From the NCBI RefSeq assembly GCF_007475525.1, contig NZ_CP037899.1:1860001-1924000 (forward strand): 64,000 bases of DNA. Direction: 5' to 3'. This stretch comes from Methylacidiphilum kamchatkense Kam1 (GTDB taxonomy: Bacteria > Verrucomicrobiota > Verrucomicrobiia > Methylacidiphilales > Methylacidiphilaceae). A program made the translations under genes and the position numbers. Positions 26,978-35,656 of the stretch are shown here, piece after piece (position 1 is the stretch's first letter; every line of letters begins with the position of its first letter). The notes beneath the pieces were generated by a model that saw only the letters and a list, made by a program, of their open reading frames with translations, was not told the DNA's origin and ran no database searches.

Positions 26978-28351
26978 GTGAAATTTATAAACTTAACACG
27001 TTCTAACGAAATAGGAGCAAATTCCTATTTTTTAGATTTTGGCCAGGATGGACGGATAATTCTGGATGCTGGTCTTCACCCCAAAATAGAAGGAGAGTTG
27101 GCTACTCCAAATTTTCAATCTCTTGAAGACTATCCAGTGGATTGTCTTCTTATAAGTCATGCGCATCACGATCATACAGGCTCTTTGCCTCTGTTTCTTA
27201 GAAAATATCCAAAGCTCAAAGTTTTCTTAAGCGAACCTACCTATTACTTAACTTCTCCACTGCTCCACAACTCAGTAGAAGTGATGCTGAAACAAAGAGC
27301 TGAGTTACAAATTCCCGAATACCCCTTGTATACCCATAAGGAAATAGATCGTTGCACGGAACGGTGGCAGGCTTGTCATATTAACAAAGAATGGTCATTT
27401 AACGGCTATCCCAATCCCAAGCATGAGCCTCTTACTTTTCAATTCTATCCTAGTGGCCATATTCTTGGAGCCGTAGGAATTCGAATATTTCATCGAGGCC
27501 GTAGAATTTTTTATACGGGAGATGTTAGTTTCAAAGAACAAACCCTCATGCTCCCAGCGGATTTTCCTCAAAACGGTATCGATGTCCTTATTATCGAATC
27601 AACAAGAGGGGCTCAAGAAATGGTCGAAGGCAGAACTAGAGAGACGGAAATTCAAAGACTTGTTGAAAGCATTGAAGCTACTTTCGATCGAGGAGGCTCT
27701 GTTTTGATCCCAGTTTTTGCCCTCGGGAAAACGCAAGAAATACTTACCACTCTTTTTCTTGAGCAGCAAGCGGGAAGACTCAGAAAATGCCCTATTTTTA
27801 TTGGAGGGTTAAGTAGAAGCTTTTCAGAAATCTATGACAAGCTTGCTTCCAGGTCATTTAGACGATATCCAGGATTCAAGATCCTTGATACGATCGCTCC
27901 TATCGTCATTAATGGGAAAAAAACGATGAAGATTCAACCCTCAAAAGGTGAAATCTATCTGGTGACCTCAGGAATGATGAATGAGAATACCATTTCAAAT
28001 ATTTTAGCTCAAAAATTCTTACCAAACGAAAAACACTCCATATTTTTTGTTGGATACTGTGATCCTGATTCTCCTGCCGGTCAACTTTTGGCTACACCCA
28101 GAGGCAATTTAGTTGTGCTCAACAAATCCAGCAAACCTCAACCGGTCATTTGTGAAGTCGATCAGTTTGATCTAACAAGTCATGCACTGAGAGAGGATAT
28201 TCTTTCTTATATCCAGTTTTTAGAACCTCGAACCTGCATTCTGGTTCATGGCGATCCGGCCGCTCTCGATTGGTTCAAACAAAAGTTAGAAGAGGAAAGT
28301 CCGCAGATTCAGTTGATTATCCCACCTCCTGGGCAACTGATAGAAATCTAA
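26978..28351 (+). CDS. Beta-CASP metallo-beta-lactamase nuclease (CPSF73-like)
   Basis: The 457-residue protein starts at GTG. It has the metallo-beta-lactamase motif HAHHDHTG (about residues 60-67), a second site around YPSGHILGAVG, the DVSFKE and ESTRGAQ segments (about 185-215) and a beta-CASP domain with a late histidine in LVHGDPAA, as in YSH1/CPSF73 and bacterial RNase J relatives. Members cut or trim RNA. The bacterial subgroup's target is not established. It is full length and appears to be transcribed alone from the divergent region shared with the dehydrogenase. Confidence 0.87.
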   Translation: MKFINLTRSNEIGANSYFLDFGQDGRIILDAGLHPKIEGELATPNFQSLEDYPVDCLLISHAHHDHTGSLPLFLRKYPKLKVFLSEPTYYLTSPLLHNSVEVMLKQRAELQIPEYPLYTHKEIDRCTERWQACHINKEWSFNGYPNPKHEPLTFQFYPSGHILGAVGIRIFHRGRRIFYTGDVSFKEQTLMLPADFPQNGIDVLIIESTRGAQEMVEGRTRETEIQRLVESIEATFDRGGSVLIPVFALGKTQEILTTLFLEQQAGRLRKCPIFIGGLSRSFSEIYDKLASRSFRRYPGFKILDTIAPIVINGKKTMKIQPSKGEIYLVTSGMMNENTISNILAQKFLPNEKHSIFFVGYCDPDSPAGQLLATPRGNLVVLNKSSKPQPVICEVDQFDLTSHALREDILSYIQFLEPRTCILVHGDPAALDWFKQKLEEESPQIQLIIPPPGQLIEI

Positions 28352-28434
28352 TATTGACTTTTCCACATTCCCGCTCAAGCCTTTCCCCTTTGACTGGCTA
28401 AGGACTGAAGAAGCTGCGAAGAGGCTTGGGGTTA

Positions 28435-28668
28435 CTAATTACTTTCCCAATTTTCCTCTTCTTCTTCTATTGACTCTTCGGAAAACAAAAATTCAGAATA
28501 GGGAGGAGGCAGTTGGGTTTCTTTTTTGTACAAATACCAGCCGAAAATGGAAAATCCAAGAAGGAGAACCAAAACCAAACCAAAGAGAAATAACCTAGAA
28601 AATAAGCACGCTGCATATAATTTCTCAAGAGAAGCAACAATACCCACAACGGCTATCAATGGATTCAT
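28435..28668 (-). CDS. Small membrane protein downstream of coxA
   Basis: A 77-residue frame with one or two hydrophobic segments (residues about 1-20 and 25-50) and a strongly acidic C-terminus (EESIEEEEENW). It starts 167 bases after the coxA stop on the same strand. Its size and place suit an accessory oxidase subunit, but I see no recognised family signature. A shorter frame overlaps it in another register, so coding status is likely but not certain. Confidence 0.5.
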   Translation of the reverse strand: MNPLIAVVGIVASLEKLYAACLFSRLFLFGLVLVLLLGFSIFGWYLYKKETQLPPPYSEFLFSEESIEEEEENWESN

Positions 28669-28835
28669 TTATACCTGCTCTTTTTTCTTTACGCTGTAAC
28701 AAATCATCTTTTCTTTCTTTACCCAATCGAAAACAGTCCTTCCCTATTTTCTTCTAGAAACATTGAGACGTCCCGTTCTCTCTCTCCTCTCTAATAGATA
28801 GGAGAGATGAGGTAGAATTCCTATTTCTTTTTAAT

Positions 28836-30728
28836 TTATATTTTTGCCACTTTTGCTTGCGGTACCCGTGGCTTTGTATCAGGTTCCCATTGAGGCAAAT
28901 AGTCTTTATCATTTCCAGGTACGCTATATTCATATGGACCTCTATACACGGTCAAGGGCTTGAGAAAATTCCCATGCCCTGGAGGCGTAGGTGTTGCCCA
29001 CTCCAAAGTGGTCGCTTGCCAAGGATTATCAGATTGGACTTTCTTTCCATAGAAAAGGCTCCAGAAAAAATTGATAATAAAAGGAATCTGAGCCAGAGCC
29101 AACAACCATGCTGAAATAGACATAACATGATTAAGCCATAGCAACCCTTGAGCCATTTCCCATCCTTGGCCTCCATCATACCAGCGTCGATGAATTCCAG
29201 CAAAACCCTGCACCAGCATGGGAATAAAGACCCCATTGAACGTGATGAAAGTAGGCCAAAAATGGAGTTTGCCTAAAAACTCATTCATTTCTCTTCCTGT
29301 GGCCTTTGGATACCAATAATATATACCGGCAAAGAGAGCCATGATAGAGGTGGGAGCCATCATATAATGGAAATGGCCAACGACATAATAGGTATCATGC
29401 AAGACCATATCAGAGGTAGACCATCCTAAAGGAAGGCCAGTCAGTCCACCAATGCCAAACAAAGGCAACCAAGCCAAGGCAAACATCATCGGAAGATTGA
29501 ACCGAATCGAAGCACCCCAAAGAGACATCAGATAAACCGTTCCAATGAGAACCGAAGGAATGGAAATAATAGTTGTAAAAAGTTGGAAGAAAGTACTGAT
29601 GGCTTGCCCCATACCCGTCATGTACATATGATGGGCCCAAACGATCATTCCAACAAAACCAATAGTTAAAGCGGAATAAACAAGGATTCTATAGCTCCAT
29701 AGCGGTTTGCGCGTGTTGTTAGCAATGATCTCAGCAACAATTCCCATAGTAGGGAGTATCTGAACGTAAACTTCTGGATGACCCAAAAACCAAAAAAGGT
29801 GTTGCCATAGCAGAGGAGCACCGCCTCCACTGTAATGAGCATGCTGACCATTGACGATTAGTCCATCAGGAGAAAAAAAACTGGTTCCGGCTAACCTATC
29901 CATCAATTGCATAATGGCAGCAGCTTCCAAAGGAGGAAAAGCTAAAAGCATAAGAAAAGCTGTTACCAGCTCAGCCCAGACAAAAAAAGGAAGCCGCATC
30001 CAGCTTAAACCAGGAACTCGCAATTGAAAAATTGTCGTGATCATGTTAATGACCCCAAGCAAAGAGCCTGTAATATTAAAAGCCATCCCCAACAGCCACA
30101 GCGTTTGTCCATTCAAAATAGGATGAAAATTAGGGCCAGAATCCGCCAAATCTGCCAGTGGCGGATAGGAGGTCCAACCCGATTTTGCAGCTCCTCCAGG
30201 CACAAAAAAACTCACCATGATGATAACTGCTCCGACAAAAAAACACCAGAAACTGGCCATATTCAGCCTTGGGAATGCCATATCAGGGGCTCCAAGTTGT
30301 AATGGAACAACAAAATTACCAAAACCAGCAAATAAAGCCGGTACAAGGGCCATAAAAATCATCACTGTTCCATGAATCGCACCAAAGGCATTGTAGGCCT
30401 GAGGAGTCATAACTCCACCTGGAAACATATCGTGGCCCAAAATATTTTCCAAAACTCCTCCTAGCAACGGAATCGGCTTACCCGGATAGGAAAGCTGCCA
30501 ACGCATGACGATCATCAGGCCAAAGCCAAAAAGAGCGATAAGTAGTGAAGTGATCATATATTGGATACCAATGACCTTATGATCGGTAGAAAATAAGTAC
30601 TTTCGATACCATGGTAGTTCTACCTCATGTCCTATGACATGAGCATCATGAGGATTCTCAGCAACGAATGAATTAGCATTCTGAGCTGTCCTCTGCTGTT
30701 TAGAACTCTCAAAATCTTGATTCTCCAT
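28836..30728 (-). CDS. Heme-copper oxidase subunit I
   Basis: I chose the ATG at 30728 because GAGAGGA lies just upstream; the longer frame to 30842 lacks this and adds an unlikely N-terminus. The 630-residue protein has about 12 membrane segments. Heme and copper ligands are visible: AIHGTVMIF for low-spin heme, the A-type GHPEVY (CuB histidine, Glu and cross-linked Tyr), WAHHMYMTG with the CuB His pair, and GHFHYMM with the remaining heme ligands. This makes it an A-family terminal oxidase reducing O2 to water. Whether it takes electrons from cytochrome c or quinol cannot be told because subunit II is not here. It stands without coxB or coxC nearby. Confidence 0.93.
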   Translation of the reverse strand: MENQDFESSKQQRTAQNANSFVAENPHDAHVIGHEVELPWYRKYLFSTDHKVIGIQYMITSLLIALFGFGLMIVMRWQLSYPGKPIPLLGGVLENILGHDMFPGGVMTPQAYNAFGAIHGTVMIFMALVPALFAGFGNFVVPLQLGAPDMAFPRLNMASFWCFFVGAVIIMVSFFVPGGAAKSGWTSYPPLADLADSGPNFHPILNGQTLWLLGMAFNITGSLLGVINMITTIFQLRVPGLSWMRLPFFVWAELVTAFLMLLAFPPLEAAAIMQLMDRLAGTSFFSPDGLIVNGQHAHYSGGGAPLLWQHLFWFLGHPEVYVQILPTMGIVAEIIANNTRKPLWSYRILVYSALTIGFVGMIVWAHHMYMTGMGQAISTFFQLFTTIISIPSVLIGTVYLMSLWGASIRFNLPMMFALAWLPLFGIGGLTGLPLGWSTSDMVLHDTYYVVGHFHYMMAPTSIMALFAGIYYWYPKATGREMNEFLGKLHFWPTFITFNGVFIPMLVQGFAGIHRRWYDGGQGWEMAQGLLWLNHVMSISAWLLALAQIPFIINFFWSLFYGKKVQSDNPWQATTLEWATPTPPGHGNFLKPLTVYRGPYEYSVPGNDKDYLPQWEPDTKPRVPQAKVAKI

Positions 30729-31449
30729 ATTCTTATCCTCTCTTTTTCCTTCGTATCTTGATCCGATCGTTTGAAATAAAAAGCCGTTGTATTCTATCCG
30801 AATTCTATCGGCGTTTTTTAAGTAGATTAGGATCAAAAGCAAAGAAAGGAAATTCGGGAATATTTTTCAAAAAGAGCCCCTCTTTCTATAGGAACCTATC
30901 GATAAGTTTTCCCATGGATGGCTAATCTTATCCATTAGAGATAGGGCAAAGTTCCACTGATAGCTGCTGCAAGCTTTTTTCAGTTCCTTTCCAGTATGAG
31001 CTGAGGAAGTTCCCTAAATAGCTCACCACCTCCCAATTGCTTTGGAAAATGCCTGCTCATGGAAGATAACGGGCCGCTTTCTTTCCTGAAAGTCTCACCT
31101 ATCCTTAAAATACTTATTTTTCTATACCGATGCTTTCATTAGAACTACTTTTGAGGCAATGCAAGTAGGTTTTGCTTTGTCTTTAGTTCATAGGAGCAAA
31201 GATGAATAAAGAATGCTTGCATGCTGTGACTATAAAAGAAAAAGGACATTTATCCTTAAGAACTTGTGGTCCAGTGGCATGCCTGGTGCCTGTTTGAAAA
31301 GAAGTAGCAAGACTTCTCCATGACAGGAATCAACGAGAGGATTTTTAGCTAGCTCCCCTTAGACGATTCTCTTGATAGGAGCACGATTATCTATAGTTGG
31401 AGAAACGGTGTGCAAAATAGATAGGACTTAAAAATACAAAATCATTTTC
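30729..31449. other. Long intergenic stretch upstream of the oxidase gene
   Basis: No gene longer than about 40 codons is convincing in these 720 bases. A 31-codon frame starts at ATG 31202 (MNKECLHAVT...), but it has no recognised family and is probably chance or a relic. The place where subunit II of the oxidase would normally sit is empty. I see no tRNA or clear repeat. Confidence 0.4.
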
Positions 31450-31489
31450 TTAGCTTTTAATTGGAATTATTGTTCTATTTAAAAGCTAA
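31450..31489. repeat. Eleven-base inverted repeat before a lipoprotein gene
   Basis: TTAGCTTTTAA (31450-31460) and TTAAAAGCTAA (31479-31489) are perfect inverted copies with an 18-base loop, ending 14 bases before the ATG at 31504. Nearly identical ATCATTT words flank the repeat. It could be an operator, a 5'-UTR hairpin hiding the start region, or a weak terminator. Confidence 0.45.
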
Positions 31490-31503
31490 AAAATCATTTA
31501 TTT

Positions 31504-31887
31504 ATGAAAGGTACTTTGCTCTTTTTATTTTCTTTTCTTATGCTAACCAGTGCTCTTGTTTTTTCGACCGGCTGTTCTCGACAGCCTGCATTGTCAAATC
31601 CATCCGGAAAATATACAGGTTGCTGGAATGAAGAAAATGGTACCCTGACTTGTATGACCTTATATCTCAGTGAAGATGGGAAAGCCAAAGGGGAGCGTCG
31701 TTCTAAAACCTCAACGAACCCCCAAGAAAGAGACGTATGGGAAGCAGAATACAAAGTACAAGATGGAAAAATTCTAATTGGATCAAACAACAAGATTTAC
31801 ACAATTTTACTGATTCACGGGAACGAACTGATGGATCCTAATCACAAAGTTTTTGGTAAGCCAATTGTTCTGAAAAAAATTCAATGA
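31504..31887 (+). CDS. Putative lipoprotein
   Basis: The 127-residue protein has a lipoprotein signal ending in FSTGC with the lipidated Cys at residue 24. The mature domain is short and beta-rich: GKYTGCWNEENGT, MTLYLSEDGKAKGERRS, VWEAEYKVQDGKILIGSNN, a pattern like small lipocalin-type or copper-resistance NlpE-like domains, though I cannot assign it. It lies 75 bases before zwf on the same strand. The upstream hairpin suggests its expression may be controlled separately. Confidence 0.7.
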   Translation: MKGTLLFLFSFLMLTSALVFSTGCSRQPALSNPSGKYTGCWNEENGTLTCMTLYLSEDGKAKGERRSKTSTNPQERDVWEAEYKVQDGKILIGSNNKIYTILLIHGNELMDPNHKVFGKPIVLKKIQ

Positions 31888-31961
31888 AGAAAAACAGATT
31901 TTGAACAACTTTCCTTTAAGGAAAAGATTTTAAATAATAAGAATTTTCTTCCTTTGCCTTT

Positions 31962-33473
31962 ATGACTCAAATAAACGAAAAATTACATCAAATAGCCCCA
32001 ACTATCCTTGTTATCTTTGGAGGAGCAGGCGATTTAAGCTGGAGGAAGCTCTTCCCTGCGCTTTTTAGTTTGTACTGTTCTGGTTGGCTGCCAGAGAATT
32101 TCGCTATCGTGGCTGCAGATAAAAAATCGATGAGCCTTGAAGAATACCGGGAACATATACGAAATGGAATTGAAACATTTGCTCCACGATATGACAGTTC
32201 ATTGTGGTCTTGTTTTTCTGAAAAAATCGAATCCTATCTTGTTGCGGATCTATCGGAAGAAGCCTTTTATGAATCCTTAAAACATACCTTGCAACAGATT
32301 GCGACAAAATGGGATAGCCCACCAAATTGGATCTTTTATTTAGCGATTTCTCCCACTTTGATTAAAACAGTCGTAACTCATATAGGTATTGCTCAGCTAT
32401 CTGAAGCTCCTAGGGAATCGAGAATTGTTGTTGAAAAGCCTTATGGGCATGACTTAGAATCTGCTAACGAGCTTGATCAATGCCTTGGAAAGGTTTTCAA
32501 AGAGTCTCAAATTTTTCGGATCGATCACTATTTAGGGAAAGAAACCGTTCAAAACATTCTTGCTCTGAGATTTTCTAATGCCTGGTGGGAACCCATTTGG
32601 GATAGTCGTTACATCGATCATGTACAGATAACTGTGGCTGAAGAAGTTGGCGTAGAGCAGCGCGGAGAGTATTACGAACATGCTGGAGCTCTACGGGATA
32701 TGGTCCAGAACCACATGCTACAGCTTCTGTGCCTCATTGCCATGGAACCCCCCGTTTCTTTTGATTCCGATGAAATTAGAAATAAAAAGGTAGACGTCCT
32801 CCATGCTGTCAGGAAAATCAGTGTGGATGAAGTCCATCAAGTCGCGGTACGTGGCCAATATGGCAGGGGGTGGATAAGAGGGAAAGAGGTGGTTGCTTAT
32901 AGAGAAGAACCGGGAGTCAAACCGGACTCTTCGACGGAAACTTTTGCTGCCATTAAACTGTTTGTAGACAACTGGCGTTGGCAAAATGTCCCTTTTTATT
33001 TAAGAACAGGAAAGAGACTAGCTAAAAGGGTAACACAGATTGTGGTAACCTTAAAACCTATTCCTCATCAAGCATTTCCACCGCGAGCGCTAGATCAGTG
33101 GCTTCCCAACCGAATGATCCTTAACATCCAACCTGAGGAGAGTATCTCCTTGGTATTCCATGCCAAGATTCCCGGACCCGTCATCCGGTTAAGTCCAGTC
33201 AATCTGCAATTTAAATATCAAGAGGCTTTTAAAAAAGGCTCTCCTGAAGCCTACGAAACTCTTTTGCGCGATGTTATCATTGGTGATGGCACTCTTTTCA
33301 TGCGCTCCGATCAGGCGCAAGCCGCCTGGTCAATCGTTGATCCTATCCTGGAATTCTGGCAGAGTACCCCTCCAATAGATTTTCCAAATTATCCTGCCGG
33401 AAGCTGGGGGCCAGAAGCCGCACAAGTCCTTATTGCCAAAGACGGGAAAAGTTGGTATGAAGGAGGCTTCTAA
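31962..33473 (+). CDS. zwf: Glucose-6-phosphate 1-dehydrogenase
   Basis: Zwf oxidises glucose 6-phosphate to 6-phosphogluconolactone and makes NADPH, the entry of the oxidative pentose phosphate pathway. The 503-residue protein has the nucleotide motif FGGAGDLSWRKLFPALF near residue 19 (a variant of the usual GASGDLAxRKL), EKPYGHDLESA near 158, the active-site RIDHYLGKE near 186 and FYLRTGKRLA near 345. No pgl or gnd gene is adjacent. Its stop is only seven bases from the stop of the convergent Ppx/GppA gene, with no terminator between. Confidence 0.94.
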   Translation: MTQINEKLHQIAPTILVIFGGAGDLSWRKLFPALFSLYCSGWLPENFAIVAADKKSMSLEEYREHIRNGIETFAPRYDSSLWSCFSEKIESYLVADLSEEAFYESLKHTLQQIATKWDSPPNWIFYLAISPTLIKTVVTHIGIAQLSEAPRESRIVVEKPYGHDLESANELDQCLGKVFKESQIFRIDHYLGKETVQNILALRFSNAWWEPIWDSRYIDHVQITVAEEVGVEQRGEYYEHAGALRDMVQNHMLQLLCLIAMEPPVSFDSDEIRNKKVDVLHAVRKISVDEVHQVAVRGQYGRGWIRGKEVVAYREEPGVKPDSSTETFAAIKLFVDNWRWQNVPFYLRTGKRLAKRVTQIVVTLKPIPHQAFPPRALDQWLPNRMILNIQPEESISLVFHAKIPGPVIRLSPVNLQFKYQEAFKKGSPEAYETLLRDVIIGDGTLFMRSDQAQAAWSIVDPILEFWQSTPPIDFPNYPAGSWGPEAAQVLIAKDGKSWYEGGF

Positions 33474-33480
33474 TTTTTAA

Positions 33481-34962
33481 TCAGCTGTATTGTAAAAAGA
33501 ATCCAGCATTGATCAAATATTTCGATTCGGTTGCTAAATCTGCTGAGGTCAAAGGATGGTTTTGGAGCCATCCTTTGGGAAAGGTAAGGGAAATTAAGTT
33601 GGCGTTAACTGTAATTGTTATTTCAGGCAACTCTTGACTATTCCTTACCCTATTCAAAAGCACTGAAAGCCTTAAGAGCACTCCAAGTTTTCTCATAGCT
33701 TCTCGGTCTTCTTGCCTCAATAACTGAAGCTCGGAGAGTGGAAACTTTCTCCTATGGCTACGGACAAGAAAAGCAAGGCATTGCTGGTCTCTGAGAGAAA
33801 ACCCAGGCATGTCAAGATGATTTAAAAGATATTGTCCATGCTTATGATATTGGCTGTAGGATATAAACAAGCCAATTTCATGAAGTAGAGAGGCCCAAAT
33901 AATCATTCGCTTATGGAAATCCTCCTCTATTTTCCAATCCTTTTTCACTTTTTCATAAAAAGAAACAGAAAGAGCACGAACTCTTTCGGCTTGCGCTTCG
34001 TCTATTTGGAAACGGCTTATCAGATCTCGAACCGTTTTCTCTCTTATATCCTTCTGACAAAGCCTGCCAAGCAAATCATAAATCACTCCTTCTCTTAAAG
34101 CTCCAGATGAAACTTCCATGGTTTCAATGCCCAAAGATTCAAAGATGGCTGAAAGAATCGCAAAGCCACCAGCTAATACTTGTTTTCTGTCAAAATCGAT
34201 GCCTTTGATTGAAAGTTTATCAATCTGGCCTATAGACAGAAGATGCTTTCTCAATTTTTTCAAAGAAGAAGCGGTAATGCCGCTGTTAGACCATCCTTCC
34301 GCAATGACCCCTTGTTGAATGGCTAGGATTGTTCCACTAGATCCAATAACTCGTTGCCAACCATATTTTTTAAAGGATCCCACTATTGGTTCTAATTCTT
34401 GCAAGGCTGATATTTCGGCATTCCTCAGTCTAGAGGCTGATACAATCCCATCGGGAAAAAAAGTTTTGGAAAAACTAACACAACCCATATAAAGACTTTC
34501 TACTCGCTGTGGAATAAAACTTTCTCCAAGAATCAGTTCTGTGCTTCCTCCCCCAATATCTACAACCAACCTTTTTTGGCCATCGTCTTCCATGGAATGA
34601 GCGACTCCAAGATAGATAAGACGGGCCTCCTCGTGTCCTGAGATGATTTCAATCTGATGCCCCAAGGCAGCTTCGGCAAGTTTTAGAAACTGCTCACTAT
34701 TTTTAGCAATACGTAGGGTATTAGTGCCAACGGCTCGTACTCGATGCGCAGGAATTGCTTTTATTCTTTCGCCAAATTTATTCAGAGAGTTAATAGCCTT
34801 CGTGATAGCTTCTGGAGTCAAAAACCTATTCTCATCTAAGCCAGCCGCTAGAGCAACAGGATCCCTAATTTTATCGATGGGCCGTATTGTTTCATTTTCC
34901 ACCTGAACCACTAAGAGATGAAAACTGTGCGATCCAATATCAACAGAAGCGGCAAGATCCAT
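33481..34962 (-). CDS. Ppx/GppA-family phosphatase
   Basis: The 493-residue protein has the ASKHA phosphate motifs ASVDIGSHSFHLLV at the N-terminus and VVDIGGGSTELILG near residue 137, followed by an HD-like helical C-terminal domain (LLHEIGLFISYSQYHKHG near 350). These enzymes are exopolyphosphatases and/or pppGpp 5'-phosphohydrolases. The usual Asn is replaced by His in the first motif, seen in several members. Sequence alone cannot separate Ppx from GppA. No polyphosphate kinase gene is nearby. Confidence 0.88.
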   Translation of the reverse strand: MDLAASVDIGSHSFHLLVVQVENETIRPIDKIRDPVALAAGLDENRFLTPEAITKAINSLNKFGERIKAIPAHRVRAVGTNTLRIAKNSEQFLKLAEAALGHQIEIISGHEEARLIYLGVAHSMEDDGQKRLVVDIGGGSTELILGESFIPQRVESLYMGCVSFSKTFFPDGIVSASRLRNAEISALQELEPIVGSFKKYGWQRVIGSSGTILAIQQGVIAEGWSNSGITASSLKKLRKHLLSIGQIDKLSIKGIDFDRKQVLAGGFAILSAIFESLGIETMEVSSGALREGVIYDLLGRLCQKDIREKTVRDLISRFQIDEAQAERVRALSVSFYEKVKKDWKIEEDFHKRMIIWASLLHEIGLFISYSQYHKHGQYLLNHLDMPGFSLRDQQCLAFLVRSHRRKFPLSELQLLRQEDREAMRKLGVLLRLSVLLNRVRNSQELPEITITVNANLISLTFPKGWLQNHPLTSADLATESKYLINAGFFLQYS

Positions 34963-35086
34963 AATCTATAAGAAGCAAAGATTCTTAAGGGAGTTTTACA
35001 AAGGCACTGTTTTTTCGAATCCAAAGCTATACTATGAGCCTATCTGGCTACAAATGCCACTCTCTATTCCTTTACTGCTTTGTAAC

Positions 35087-35118
35087 ATGCTCTATCCTCT
35101 AGCGGGAGTATATAGCAT
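35087..35118. repeat. Imperfect hairpin in the gap before the Ppx/GppA gene
   Basis: The arms ATGCTCTATCCTC and GAGTATATAGCAT pair with two internal mismatches around a short loop. No U-run follows on either strand. The rest of the 34963-35239 gap shows no gene. The role is unknown. Confidence 0.35.
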
Positions 35119-35239
35119 ATTTTCAATTTTCATTCCATAAGTCGCAAATTGAACCATCTGGAACTTTTACCGCTACTTCCAAACTCCTTTTCAACGGCTA
35201 AGAAAAAGAGTCTCTAGAATGGCTTGAAATCCCAAACAT

Positions 35240-35389
35240 TTATCCATGAACATGAACAGTGTTTTTGCTGATCACGGAAAAAATGAGGAATATAAATAAA
35301 AGCCCTATCAAAAACATAACGATAAAAAAATAGATATCCCCAGACGATATAGTCTTTTTTCGGCGGTCTTCAGGGTTTTTCGATGTCAT
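35240..35389 (-). CDS. Mini membrane protein, paralogue A (49 residues)
   Basis: This frame is too short for most gene callers. It encodes a polar, basic N-terminus (MTSKNPEDRRKK), one strongly hydrophobic segment (about residues 20-40, core FLIGLLF) and a short tail after FSVISK. The gene 42 bases upstream (35432-35587) encodes a paralogue almost identical through the membrane segment, while the DNA differs mostly at third codon positions. That pattern is what selection on protein sequence leaves, so both are probably real. No Shine-Dalgarno site is evident. No family is recognised. Confidence 0.65.
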   Translation of the reverse strand: MTSKNPEDRRKKTISSGDIYFFIVMFLIGLLFIFLIFSVISKNTVHVHG

Positions 35390-35431
35390 AATGAAAGGTT
35401 ATGACATCTTATGTTAAAAAAAAAGCTTTTT

Positions 35432-35587
35432 TTACATATAACTTTTCTTACTGATGACCGAAAAGATTAAGAACACGAATAATAGGCCGATCAGAAACAT
35501 AATGATAAAAAAATAAACATTTTCTGCTGCAATCGACCTTTTTTTCTTCTGGGGATCTTTTTGTGATTCTCCGCCTTCTTTATTCAT
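35432..35587 (-). CDS. Mini membrane protein, paralogue B (51 residues)
   Basis: A charged N-terminus (MNKEGGESQKDPQKKKR), then a single membrane segment starting VYFFIIMFLIGLLF (about residues 24-46) and the tail SVISKKSYM. It is a tandem paralogue of the 49-residue protein just downstream: both have YFFI-x-MFLIGLLF and FLIFSVISK. An A-run/T-run palindrome (about 35414-35432) separates them. ksgA lies downstream in coordinate terms and is transcribed toward this gene on the same strand, with a 69-base gap, so cotranscription is possible. The function is unknown. Confidence 0.65.
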   Translation of the reverse strand: MNKEGGESQKDPQKKKRSIAAENVYFFIIMFLIGLLFVFLIFSVISKKSYM

Positions 35588-35656
35588 GGAATTTCGAAAA
35601 ACTTTAGCTTTTTCTTTTATTTCCCAATGTGAAATGAAAAAGAAGAGAAATAAAGC

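Noticed and set aside
30729-31449. A hidden oxidase subunit II gene upstream of subunit I
   Set aside because: No CuA motif or membrane hairpin frame appears on either strand, even allowing one frame change.
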